64,000 nucleotides of DNA from Cryptomeria japonica (taxonomy: Eukaryota; Streptophyta; Pinopsida; Cupressales; Cupressaceae). Positions 1 to 10,517 of this stretch are shown here, one piece after another (the stretch's first letter is position 1; every line of letters starts with the position of its first letter). Position numbers and translations under genes: made by a program. A model generated the notes under the pieces. The model worked only from the letters and a program-made list of their open reading frames with translations, was not told the DNA's origin and searched no databases. The stretch is from NCBI RefSeq assembly GCF_030272615.1, contig NC_081415.1, positions 627,977,240 to 628,041,239 on the forward strand. Reading direction: 5' to 3'.

Positions 1-290
1 ACATTTAAATAAATTAACATTTATTTAAATCACCTTTATCCTCTACCCACTTGTATTTTCCTACAAATGCAAGTTGCACAATTATTTTAAATAAATCATT
101 TATTTAAATCACCTTTATCCTCCACCCACTTGTATTTTTCTACAAAAGCAAGTTGCACAATTATTTTAAATAAATAATTTATTTAAATCACCTTTATCCT
201 CCACCCACTTGTATTTTCCTACAAAAGCAAGTTGCACAACTATTTTAAATAAATTATTTATTTAAAATCCTATTTATCCTCACCCACTTG
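1..290 (+). repeat. 79-bp tandem repeat inside Tat LTR, about 4 units
   Basis: The block containing CACCTTTATCCT and CTTGTATTTTCCTACAAA followed by GCAAGTTGCACA recurs with starts near 31, 110, 189 and 269, a period of 79-80 bases. The last unit is degenerate. The same array is in the 3' LTR at 14598-14887. The diverged LTR at 54092 keeps one related unit (TACAAATGCAAGTTGCA near 54391), so the array expanded within this subfamily. Confidence 0.85.
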
Positions 291-1187
291 AAACCTTTAA
301 TGGTTTCCCTTAAAGTATTCAAACTTGATGGCTTTAAAGTCTTCAAACTTGATGGCTTCCTTCTATAGTCTTCTTAAGACTTTAATGGTTTTCCTTAAAG
401 TCTTCAAGCCTTTAATGGTTCCCCTCAAAGTCTTCAAGCATTTTAATGTTTTATCATCCTTTTTCTCATTTAAATAAATTAATATTTATTTGAATATTTA
501 TCCAAATACAACTTGCACACATTTATTGAAATAAATGAATTTTTATTTTAATAAAATCCTATTTTCCCTCACCCACCAAATCCACTTGCAAAATCTAATC
601 CCCTTCTAGCTTCTTCTAACCCCTTCCTAATTAACTTAATCCATCCCCTAATTATTGTCACATTCCTAAGCAAAATGGAGTCACTTCTCAAAGCCTAAAA
701 GTCTTGGATAACCTTTGAAAGCTTCCAACCTTCAACCACTAAATGGCTCAAAGTCTTTGATAACCATTGAAGGCTTTCAACCTTCAACCACTTAATCCCC
801 AAAGTCTCCAATAACCATTAATGGTTACCTCAAACCCTCCCACATGGTTAAAACATTTGTTTTGACTCAACCTCTACCCAACCCAAGGGTCTCATCAAGC
901 CTTTAATGCTTTGACCATGATTATCTCTTAATCATTTGCACAAAGGTTTATCCTTGCATTAACTCCTAATCCAGTGGGTAATTCTAATTTAGGCTTGACC
1001 CTTACCTTCTAGATAACCATGAGGTCTCCTCAGGCATTTAATGCCTCCAACCTCTTCTCTCAACCCAATCTTATGTTGACACTTGTCACCATTTCATTGG
1101 TGCAAATTGTGCACATGGATCCCCAACTTTCAAGCTTGACCCTTGATTAAACCTTTCAATCCTGGCCATCCATTGCTCCATTTTTCC

Positions 1188-1195
1188 TATAAATA
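1188..1195 (+). promoter_or_regulatory. TATA box of the Tat 5' LTR
   Basis: TATAAATA lies about 650 bases before the LTR end, in a GC-richer stretch (CCTATAAATAGAGCCC), the usual look of a plant LTR core promoter. Transcription would start some 30 bases downstream. The 3' LTR has the same box at 15785-15792. Confidence 0.6.
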
Positions 1196-1450
1196 GAGCC
1201 CATTCCTTCACAATCCAGATCCTGAAAACTTGTATGCATTTAGGCTATAGACATTTTTAGAGAGCATTTAGCATAAGCAATCTAACATCTTATCATTTTT
1301 GGTTAAAATCTATCATTTTAGCATCAATAGCATAGTATTTAGCTTTTCATTCCATATTTGAAGCTTAATATTAAATCTCAATCCTCCATAAGCATCCATA
1401 GTGCAAAAAGCTGCTGAGAGCTACACTATTTTGGAACTTGGAGAGGAGAG

Positions 1451-1815
1451 GAACAAGGGAGAAGGAACTAAGAGTATGTTAGGAGGTATTTGGAGATGCC
1501 TCATCATGTTTGCTTTGATAGTTAAATATGCTTGCATGCTTGTAGTCTCTCTTTTGGTATGCCTTTTTAGATTAGTTTTCGATTGACTAACACTAATGTT
1601 TTGTGTGTTTTTGTGTTATTTGATCATAGACTAATCTTGTGCCATTTAGGAACAAGGGAGGAGCAACTATGAGCATCTTGATTAGCTATTTCATTCTATG
1701 TTTATATGCTTTCTATTTCATGCTTAATATCTCTCTTGATATGCCTGTTTAGGATAATCTTTTGTTGCTAACACTAACGTTTGTTTCTTGTGCTCTTGTG
1801 TGTGTTGCTATCAAA
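1451..1815 (+). repeat. Imperfect 200-bp tandem duplication at the end of the Tat LTR
   Basis: AACAAGGGAG at 1451 starts again at 1651, and the two halves share an ordered set of blocks: a TATGTT/ATGCTT-rich part, TCTCTCTTG.TATGCCT.TTTAG, then GCTAACACTAA or its like. The copies are clearly diverged. The 3' LTR stops exactly at the end of the first unit (16247), so it lacks the second. Confidence 0.65.
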
Positions 1816-1846
1816 CAGATTTTCTAATCCTTTTTGCAGAGCATCA

Positions 1847-1864
1847 TTTGGTGAACCCGACGTG
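1847..1864 (+). promoter_or_regulatory. Primer binding site of the Tat element
   Basis: TTTGGTGAACCCGACGTG directly follows the LTR terminal CA. TGG is expected to pair with a tRNA 3' CCA. I cannot assign the tRNA with certainty; it is not the initiator-Met type (TGGTATCAGAGC) of the chromovirus and copia elements here. The gag-only element at 30708-38530 has nearly the same site. Confidence 0.8.
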
Positions 1865-2720
1865 AATCCAACACCAAAAAGATCAACTTTTTTTTTTTAA
1901 AACCAATAACATGTTTGAATGTTGAAAATGTCACACAGGTTGCGCTTTTGACACTGTTTTGGTGCGTTTGACATTATTTTGGTGCTATTCACCCTGTTTC
2001 AGTGCTTTTCCCTTCTTTGTCTTTCCCTTTCTTTTAGTGCATTTGTGTTAAATAGTGCCTCTGTTCAAACGCAGACTAGCGCTATTGTAACAAAACGTTG
2101 TACAAATCACCTTGTAACCAAAAAAAAAAAAAATTAGGCTTGTAGAAGCCCACCAAATAGGCGGATTTTACTAACTAGTTTTCTCTTTTGTGCAAATTTA
2201 AATTAGATTAAAAAGTAGATTTATATTTTTTTACTAACTTGTTTTTTGAAGTTGATTTTAAAAATGAATTCACTTTTTATTTTGGTTTAAAATTAACTTC
2301 ACATTTCAACTTTGGGCTTTTAAAAAAAAGAATCACATATTTGTTTGGGGCTCTTAAAAAGAATTTCATTGTTCCAAGGTAAAAAAGAACCACAAACTTA
2401 TACAAAAACAACTTTTTTTTTTTTTTTTTTTCAAGTTAGGAAACAAACTTCGTTTTGGTGCTTAAAATCAACAAAGCAAATTTTATTTTTTGCATCAAGA
2501 TAAAACTCACAATCCACACTTCCATTTTTGGTGCACATAAAATTCACAATCAACTTGTCTCATTTTTAAAGCAATTTTACTTCATGCAAACGTGTTTTTC
2601 ATTAAGTTGACCAGGATTTTCAAATTCTAGTTTACTCAAACAATTGCCTTTGAAAATTAAAAAGAACACCATGATTGTTGGAGCAACATCTCCAAATAGT
2701 TAGATCACATTGCAATGATA

Positions 2721-3075
2721 GATTAAAAAGAACAAGTGTTTTTCGTGCTTGGCACACTTGTGCAAAGAGTTGGTCGAGTGGTCCTACTTCTAACACACAC
2801 TATCCTCTCCCTTGGCTTTCGTGGTCCTAGGTGCAAGAGAAAAGTGTTAGTAACACTCAAAATTTTATCTTTTTAAGAGAGGCCTGCCAAGAGACACATC
2901 ACTCTTGGGAACGACCTTGAGCGGTAAATCCTTCGAGCCGCTATAGAAATCAGGTGTGACCGAAAGCTGTAGCCTTGGGTATAGCTGTTCCTACAGTGTA
3001 ACTGGCCGAAAGGACAAATGGGCCCCACCACCAGTTACAAGGCTCTTAAGTGAGTCACTGCAGAATGAACTTATG
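2721..3075 (+). promoter_or_regulatory. Leader module shared with element Y
   Basis: Ordered blocks match 52934-53330: GATTAAAAA.GAACAAGT, CTATCCTCTCCC with CTTGG, GGTGCAAGAGAAA, a GAGCC.CTATA block, a GGGCCC block, and GGCTCTTAAGTGAGT against GAGCCTTAAGTGGCT. Similarity is patchy between blocks. The surrounding leader sequence is not obviously alike, so these blocks look selectively kept. The function is unknown; RNA packaging or dimerisation is a guess. Confidence 0.55.
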
Positions 3076-3594
3076 TCCAAAAACATCGAACATGACTAAA
3101 CACTTTTAAGTAGTAGCCCACCCGTTCTATTGATTGAGGATATTTGAGATATAATTTAGTGCAAGAGCATAGATGGTTTTGCTCCCAAGATACTCACCAT
3201 ACATGTTTCCTTGAGTAGAAACATAGCTTTTTGAAAAGTCACTTGTGGCTTGATAAAAGTGGTGACTCCCCCATCATAGGGATCATCTATTTGTTATGCT
3301 CGTGCAAGACTTAGTATATCACATCCTTATCTGCCAAGGCGGGATTCATAAGGTATGTAGTACCAAAGTCGAAGAAATATCAAGATGTGGGCTAAATTTA
3401 TCACAACTGGCCATTTGACCTTAGGGATAAAAAGTGTTTGAAGTGTGTTCGTTTTAAAGACCAAGTGCAAATTGAGCCGACTTCAGGCTTTGGAAATACA
3501 CCTTAAAATACATCTAAAGGAAGGGTCAAAAACAAGTCCAAGGATTGGGTTGATCTAGACCCATACTCATTTGTGCCTTTGAGGCAACATTCTT

Positions 3595-4116
3595 GTGTTT
3601 GTGTGCTTGCTTTGTTTTCTTGTCAAAGAAAAATCAGAAAATCAATCCCAAAAACATAGTATTCATCCAACATTTCTCAAAAACAAACAAAAATACCAAA
3701 AACAAAGTGCAAACAACAAAGAGACAAATTTTATGACCATTCTTCACATCTTGCGAAAGAAGAAGTGTCATCAGAATATCAACTTGAAAAGGAGACCATT
3801 AAGCTCAAAGGCTTTGATCAAAAGGAGGAACTTCTTCTATCTCAATAGACAAATCTTTGTCTCACATAGAGTCTTTCTACATCACATGCGTCTATACCTT
3901 CAAGGTAAAACAAACGAGTTTGATTCAGAATCATTGAATCGTAGAGCTTTTATGCAATATAGAGCTCTGAGTTATCACAAAAATCAAGGAGGAAAGATTA
4001 ATCCCAACTTCTTCCCAAACATCTGTATCACCTACAACATAGCTCGAGAAGTGCCACCAACACCTGAAAGGGAAGAGATAGAGTTTGTCCCATTTGTAAC
4101 ACAAAGTTTTTATTGA
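3595..4116 (+). other. Weak open frame in the Tat leader
   Basis: A 173-codon open stretch begins with GTG, not ATG. The product would be rich in Lys, Arg, Asn and Phe with no motif I recognise. Some Tat/Ogre elements have an extra ORF upstream of gag, so it is listed, but a chance open frame in A-rich DNA is equally likely. It ends about 450 bases before the gag ATG. Confidence 0.2.
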
Positions 4117-4565
4117 AGTTGAAAACATTTTCATCCATCATCTCACTCATACATCATCACTTCATCATCAATCCGTCCCAACTCTCAAAACATTAAGAGG
4201 TTCTTGTCCCAAGTTCTCTTTTAGATATTGCTTGAAATCAAACACATCACATCACTTTTTAGATTGTTTCTACATCTAGGATGAGCTCATCCTAAGAGAC
4301 ACATCTACGCAGGTTAAAACTAGTTCATGAGTGAATCCTCTCATTACTAGGTAGTCAAAATCTGTAACACATCTCAGATTTCTCTACACCTTATCACATC
4401 CAAACTCCTCAAAACAAACAAGCAATTCAAAGAAGGAATTTCGGTTACATCTACCTTAAAGTGCTAGAGATCCCCATACAACACAAATCACCAACCATCA
4501 ATCTTTCATTTCATCGACAACTCATCATCATCTTCAATCAACTTCACACAAAACTTGCAAACAAA

Positions 4566-6110
4566 ATGGCTCAAACCCGATCACGGTCAAGGCAACGAGA
4601 AATAGAAATTGAGGAAGAAGAAGATGAAAATCTCAATGAATTTCAAGAAGCACTTGGAGGAAATGTAGATGACGAAAACCCAAGTACTCCCACTCCTGCA
4701 ACAATAGAAAGGGCTCAGCATAACCCTCTCTTTAACAGACTTTTTGATGAAATACTCAGGAGAAATGCAGATGCTCACTTCTTAAGACTTGCTCAAGAAG
4801 GAGCCAAACTCCCCTTAGACTTTGATCTTTCCCAATTAAGACAAGCATCAGAAAGACAAAGTCGCCATGAGGAGGAAGGGCGTAGAGATCCCATCAGATA
4901 TAACATCCCTCGAGGTAACCCACCACCTCCTCCTCCAAATGAAATGGAGATGTTGCGGCAACAAGTCGAGAATCTCGCCCAACAACTTCATAGTGGTGTC
5001 AAGACTAACCAATTCTCACTCAATGACATCTATCCCTATCCTTTTGATAGGAATCTTTACATGCCACCATTTCCACGAGGATTCGAAACACCCAAATTTG
5101 AAAAATATAGAGGAAAGGGGGATCCCCGCGATCATGTCCAAGAATTTCATTCCGCTTGTCTCGAAGTAGCATATGAAGACACATACCTAATGCGCCTTTT
5201 TCCCCAAAGATTGGGAGGAACAACCACATCATGGTTTTCCCGACTACCAGGTGGCATTAGAACATTTGAGGAACTCATCCAGAAGTTCCTGTCTCATTAC
5301 TCTCATAACATTGAATGCGACATCACCATGGCTAATCTGTGCAACACCAAACAAAAACCAGGTGAACTATTCTCAGTATTCCTGCAATGATGGCGCCAAA
5401 TGTCTAGTAGACGTTCTCTTCAGTTACCTGAACGAGAACTAGTGGAAATTTTCATTTCCAACTTAAACGAAGAAATGGAATTTCACTTGGATGTCAAAGA
5501 CACAGACTCTTTTAACGATATGATCACCAAGGGTTTAAAATGTGAAAGGGCACTCATCAAGAAAGGACTCATCAAAATCTTTAATGAACCAAAAGATGGT
5601 CCTCGCCCATGCTTCAATAGCGATAAACCAAACTTCTGGAATAAAAACAAGAATATCGTCAATGATGGGGTTGTGGATGCCCGGACTATCCAAAATGCAC
5701 AACCTGTGGTTCGATTTGCAGGACAAAATCCTCCACCTCAGAATAACACAAATGTTCCTTCCAATCAAGGTCGCATCACATCTCATGATGAACCAAGACC
5801 TCGTCCACAAAAACAAAAACGTGCATATACTCCCTTAGGGGAACCCATTGAAACAGTGTTGCGACAACTCATTTCTCAAAATTTGATCACTCTACCTAAG
5901 CTATCCAACTATGAGCCTCAGGTCAAACTGGCATGGTGGAGAGATACTGAACATTGTGAATTCCATCAAGGAAGAGGACACAAGACAAGTAATTGTCATC
6001 GATTGAAAGATCTCATTCAAGATCTTATTGACCGAGGAGAAATTGAAATTGAAGGACATGACCCAAAAACAACAAATAATGATCATTTGATGTTCAAAAA
6101 TCCACTTCCA
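4566..6110 (+). pseudogene. gag: Tat gag region (capsid and knuckle)
   Basis: The N-terminus is acidic (runs of Glu), then Pro-rich (PPPPPPNEMEMLRQQ). A retrotransposon gag capsid follows, with GRGDP-like KGDPRDHVQEFH and RLGGTTTSWFSRLPGGI...FLSHY near 5112-5305. The TGA at 5388 breaks the capsid's C-terminal part, which continues in frame as WRQMSSRR. A zinc-knuckle-like motif C-x2-H-x4-H-x4-C (CEFHQGRGHKTSNC) spans 5955-5996 and is complete. This form, with His in place of the second Cys, is common in Tat-type gag. Gag binds and packages the RNA. Coding similarity is good outside the stop. Confidence 0.85.
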
Positions 6111-6539
6111 TCACAAGATCAAAGGGGTCCTTCCACTTCCCGGCGAGGCACTGATACCACTGATTATACGCAGGCTGTGTATAACTACACTGTAAATCAC
6201 CTGTATGATGCCAGTGAACAAATTGCAACTATCACCTTCAAAAATCCCACCTCAAATTGCAATGTTGTTACACGTCGTGGCAAGGTCACCATCAAGGCAG
6301 CTCCACAAGGCACCACCTTCGTCCCAAAGCAGTACAATCTTGTGGAACAATTAGACAAAACCCCTGCACTTATATCCATTCTAGAACTATTGCGCCTATC
6401 GCCATCTCATAAAACAATCTTGGATCAAGCACTCCAAGAGGCGTCAGTCCCTGCAAACCCGAATACGGACCAATTTCAAGCCATGGTTGGAAATCTAAAG
6501 TCATCACCTTGTCTCACTTTTTCTGAAAGTGACAACTCT

Positions 6540-6930
6540 TCCTTCCAGCAACCTCATAATGCCTCGCTACACATTGAAGGATTTATCAACCAGCATAGGA
6601 TTAAGCGAGTCTTGATCGATAATGGAGCAGGCCTGAACATTTGCACACTACAGTTGGTCATAGCATTGGGATATGCAATAGAATCAGTGGATCCTCACAA
6701 GAAGATCACCATCAAGGCCTATGATGATGCAGAGCGTTCATCCAAAGGAGCTGTGGTACTACCAATCCGAGTGGGCCCTGTAGTAAAGCACATCATCTGT
6801 CAGGTTCTGGACCTTCCTTTGCCATATAATCTATTATTAGGGAGACCTTGGATACATGCCATGCAAGCTGTTCCATCTACCTACCATCAATGTATCAAGT
6901 TCCCATATAACGGTATAGAGATCACAATCC
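6540..6930 (+). pseudogene. Tat aspartic protease region
   Basis: The retropepsin active site reads VLIDNGAGLNIC, with the catalytic Asp codon at 6618 and a D-N-G-A form of the D-S/T-G-A motif. The second half has the hydrophobic flap region and LLLGRPWIHAMQAVPSTYHQ, the typical plant gypsy block. No stop falls inside the domain, so it could fold if made. The next stop is the TAG at 7197, between protease and G-patch. It would process the gag-pol polyprotein. Confidence 0.85.
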
Positions 6931-7352
6931 TGGGCGATGCAAATCCCTTTGCTTTTTGCCATAATATCAGCCATCAACCAGAAATTACTGTTCCTAATAA
7001 TAGGGAAGCCATTTCCTCCACATCATATGTAAGTCCCGCCTCTCTTTCCAGTTCGAACACCCCTATACCCAAGCAAGAAAAGCTTAAGATGAAAGTAGCA
7101 GAGGAAGGTCCTGGAGAATACAACTTGAGTCAGCTCTTTTGTGTGGGACAAATGCCCACTTCTCCTAGAACACATGGTAAGCCACAACAGTTACTCTAGC
7201 AACCACGGATCACGTCGACATGTGCTTTGACGCCTTTCATCCTTGGGAAGAGTCAAGAGGAAGAGACACAAGATGAGGACCTAGCGGAATGGATCTATAA
7301 AGATCCCATCACCACTGATAAACCGCAAGTTACACTTCCTACAGAACAGTAT

Positions 7353-7487
7353 GGAAAAGGCCTCCTCATTATGCAAAGAATGGGATATGATGGTCAGAGT
7401 GCTTTGGGATACTGCAAACAAGGACGACATGAACCTCTGCTACCAGAATTCAAGCCCAAAGGTAATACAGGCCTAGGCTTTGAAAAT
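7353..7487 (+). other. G-patch domain between protease and RT
   Basis: The segment begins YGKGLLIMQRMGYDGQSALG, continues with KQGRHEP and ends with GNTGLGFE. That fits the G-patch pattern: G..L...MG...G..LG...QG......GLG. G-patches bind nucleic acid and activate DEAH helicases in host proteins. A G-patch also follows the protease in betaretroviruses. Here it sits in the same position, after protease and before a Pro/Thr-rich linker (about 7540-7860) leading to RT. It is intact, lying between the TAG stops at 7197 and 8292. Confidence 0.75.
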
Positions 7488-8588
7488 GAGATCCTTCCTA
7501 AACTCAAATTCAAAGGAAAACCCAACAAACCATTTTGCCCACCTACTGCAAAGAGGACACCTTTCATAATCAAAGCACCATCAAGCACTATCCCCACTGC
7601 CCCATCGAGGCTCACAACCCCACCGCAACCGTCATCAATATCATTCATCCCACCAAACGAACCGGTAATCCCATCAGCAACACCATTTGTAGCAACAACT
7701 GTATGGAAACCTACAGCAACATCTATGGCACCAGCCATTCCAACAGAAGCCACTAAATCAACACTGCCGATACTTCCAGTAACAAATCCTTTAATCCCCA
7801 TCATAGTTCCTGCAGTACCGATCACTACAAAGATACATAAACCAATCACACCTGTCGTGTTTAACTCCAAAGACATCCCAGTATGGTATAGCAATCGGAT
7901 GCTGGAGAGTGATTCAGAGACTGACTCACATGAGTGGGAATTTGATTCTGTACAGCTTAACACTTCAGATGAGGAAGACACATCACCACCTCCACCATGC
8001 AAAGACATCCCTGTTTACGGAGAAGCACAGATAAAGACCACTTGGGTATCTGAGCTGGAAACATCTTCCACAGACCCTATGTCTCATCCTACGCCTGATT
8101 CTGACAAGGAGAGTACCATTAACGACCTTCACCATAATGTCTTAACCCTCACTGATACATCTCCCGCACTTAACCTAATCGATGAAGTAATGCCCATTAT
8201 CCACCCTGAACTCATCGAATGGAACCAACCAAATCCCCCATGTCTTGACCTCTTCCAAAACGATGAGGCCATCATTGAATTTTTGGAATTATAGGATAAT
8301 CTACCAAGCAGGGATCACAAAGCTGGATTCGCCATTGAACTTAATAGCGCAGCATACTTCGGGGTGGATGCCAAACCTTTCAGCTGCAAAAATATAACAA
8401 TGAAACATGGATCTTCCAGTGAAAACCACACTGTGGCACTGTTTGATCCCACAAAAGTAAAAAGAAAGAGCATATCCAATGGTGAAAACCTCTTTGAGGC
8501 ACCTGAGGATGAAGGGTTTGACATTCTCCTTGCTAATGCACAACAGGAATGATCAACGATTCTCATCGAGGAAACCAAAGAATACAAT

Positions 8589-9569
8589 GTGGGGACTCCT
8601 GAAAATCCTCATATCATACATCTGGCATCTCTTCTCACTCCAGAGGAACAACCTAAATTTATAGAGTTCTTCCAGAAGTGTCAGATCAACTTTGCATGGT
8701 CATATGCAGACATGCCTGGGCTTGATCCTGATTTAGTCATGCATCACCTCACCGTAGCAGAAGGAGCCAAACCTGTCAAGCAGAAGCTTCGTAAGATGCA
8801 TCCCCAGATTGCAGTGCTAGTCAAAACAGAACTCAAGAAACTCCTAGATGTTGGTTTCATTAGGCCAATTGATTATGCAGAATGGATCTCCAACATTGTG
8901 CCTGTCGGCAAACCAAAAGGGGGCATCCGCATTTGTATTGACTTCAGAGATCTGAATAAGGCATGTCCTAAGGATGACTTTCCCCTACCAAATATCGACA
9001 TCATAGTGGATCTAACAGCAGGACATGCGATGCTTTCACTCATGGATGGCTTTTCCAGCTACAATCAGATAAAGATCGCACCCGAAGATCAACATAAGAC
9101 AGCCTTCACATGTCCATGGGGCACATACTGCTGGAATGTAATGCCTTTTGGTCTAAAGAATGCAGGAGCGACCTATCAAAGAGCAATGACCACCATCTTC
9201 CATGACATGATGCATACTATGATGGAAGATTATGTGGATGACTTACTAGCAAAATCACTTACTAGAGAAGGACATCTCCACATCTTAGATCAAATCTTTG
9301 ATAGACTGGAACAATATCATGTTCGACTCAACCCAAAGAAATGTGTCTTTGGAGTGACCTCCAGAAAGCTTCTAGGATACATTGTCTCAAGCAAAGGCAT
9401 TGAGGTCGATCCAGCAAAGGTTAAGGCAATAATTGACATGCCACCTCCAAAGAATATCAGTCAGCTAAGGACATTACAAGGGCGGCTTCAATCCATCTGA
9501 AGATTCATTGCACAATTGGCTGATAAGTGTCACCCATACACACACTTGCTACACAAGAACATCCGCTTT
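8589..9569 (+). pseudogene. Tat reverse transcriptase region
   Basis: Ordered gypsy RT blocks are present: KPVKQKLRKM, GFIRPIDYAEWISNIVPVGK, GGIRICIDFRDLNKACPKDD, FPLPNID, MDGFSSYNQI, TAFTCPWGTYCWNVMPFGLK, then the catalytic YVDD at 9231-9242 and LNPKKCVFGV. All catalytic Asp residues I can place are kept (FRD excepted as non-catalytic; SLMD, YVDD). TGA at 9498 falls directly after LQGRLQSI, where the family has Arg before FIAQLADKCHP. TAG at 9570 follows in the connection. The polymerase core itself is free of stops. Confidence 0.9.
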
Positions 9570-9602
9570 TAGTGGGATGCCAGATGCCAACAATCATTTC
9601 AG

Positions 9603-10491
9603 ATGCTTAAAGACTATCTCATGAATCCACCATTGTTGATGCCACTAGATCCAAGTAGACCGTTGTTACTTTATAGCTCAGCAACAAGTACAACATTAGG
9701 TGCACTACTGGCACAACATAATGCAGAAGGCAAAGACTGTGTTGTATACTACATCTCTTGCACACTGGTTGGCTATGAACTCAATTACACACCTATTGAG
9801 TGAGCTTGCCTAGCAGTAATCTTAGCAGCCACTAAATTGCGGCACTATCTATTGACACACAAGGTACAACTCATCGCAAAGATTGATCCACTCAAGTATT
9901 TACTCAGCAAAGCAGCATTGACAGGTCGCTTGGCCAAATGGGTAATGATTCTAAGTGAATTTGACATCGAGTATGTGGATCATAAAGCTATCAAAGGGCA
10001 GGTCATTGCAGATCAGTTGGCCGATGCACCACTCATAGGTGATCATCCCCTCATTTCCAATTTTCCAGATGAAGAGATATTCATGATCACAGAAGTACAA
10101 CCATGGAAACTATATTTTGATGGTTCATACACTAGGCACGGCTCAGGGGCAGGCATTTTGTTTATCACACCTCAAGGTGATAGCATCCCGAAGTCTTACA
10201 GGCTCACATTTCCATGCACAAACAACATAGCAGAGTATGAGGCCTTGATCACAGGACTCAGGTTAGCCGTACAATGGAAATTACAAGAACTACAAGTATA
10301 TGGCGATTCCCAACTAGTCATTCGACGAGCAACAGATGAATATCAGACCAAAGATGATAAACTCATGCCATATAAGCAAATGGTGGACACTCTAAAGACA
10401 TCATTTACTAATATCACTTTTGAGCAGATACCAAGAGATCAGAATCGAGCTGCTGACGCCATGGCTACCATCACATCTCTACTAGATCTTC
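9603..10491 (+). pseudogene. Dual RNase H: gypsy-type plus second RNase H domain
   Basis: The first domain (9603-10035) is the ordinary gypsy connection/RNase H: LLLYSSATSTTLGALLAQ, TPIE (TGA at 9801) ACLAV, then DQLADAP. The second starts at WKLYFDGSYTRHGSGAG with Asp at 10119, Glu at 10233 (NNIAEYEAL), Asp at 10305 (YGDSQLV) and Asp at 10455 (AADAMA). This is a complete D-E-D-D set of the archaeal-like RNase H known from plant Tat elements. The second domain has no internal stop; TAG at 10494 comes right after it. Its job is thought to be removal of RNA from the hybrid, with the older domain partly degenerate. Confidence 0.85.
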
Positions 10492-10517
10492 CATAGAATT
10501 CAACACGCTACGAGTTC

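Larger units (their letters stand above)
1..1846 (+). repeat. 5' LTR of the Tat element (left end outside window)
   Basis: This matches the 3' LTR from its first base. From the 3' copy, which starts TGTAGTCAC after a polypurine tract at 14322, about 276 bases of the 5' LTR lie before the window, giving a full length near 2.1 kb. The right end is set by CA at 1845-1846 directly before the PBS. It carries the promoter (TATAAATA at 1188). An open frame at 1401-1586 is identical in both LTRs, but I see no reason to call it a gene. Confidence 0.9.
1865..4565 (+). other. Long noncoding leader of the Tat element
   Basis: About 2.7 kb lie between the PBS and the gag start. It opens with degenerate repeats around 1930-2020 built on TTTTGGTGC and TTTGACA. 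Poly(A) and poly(T) runs follow near 2119 and 2411. The part 2721-3075 has a recognisable counterpart in the leader at 52934-53330. I see no splice evidence and no convincing gene, apart from a weak open frame at 3595-4116. Long leaders are typical of Tat/Ogre elements and may hold packaging or translation signals. Confidence 0.75.

Noticed and set aside
1-290. Regular 79-bp units that could suggest a CRISPR-like array
   Set aside because: Units are contiguous, diverged tandem repeats inside a plant LTR, with no unique spacers.
1401-1586. 61-codon frame identical at 15998-16183
   Set aside because: Identity comes from the LTR pair. It is short and has no motif.
7394-8008. 204-codon minus-strand frame rich in Gly and Val
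   Set aside because: Antisense shadow of the Pro/Thr-rich linker of the Tat polyprotein.
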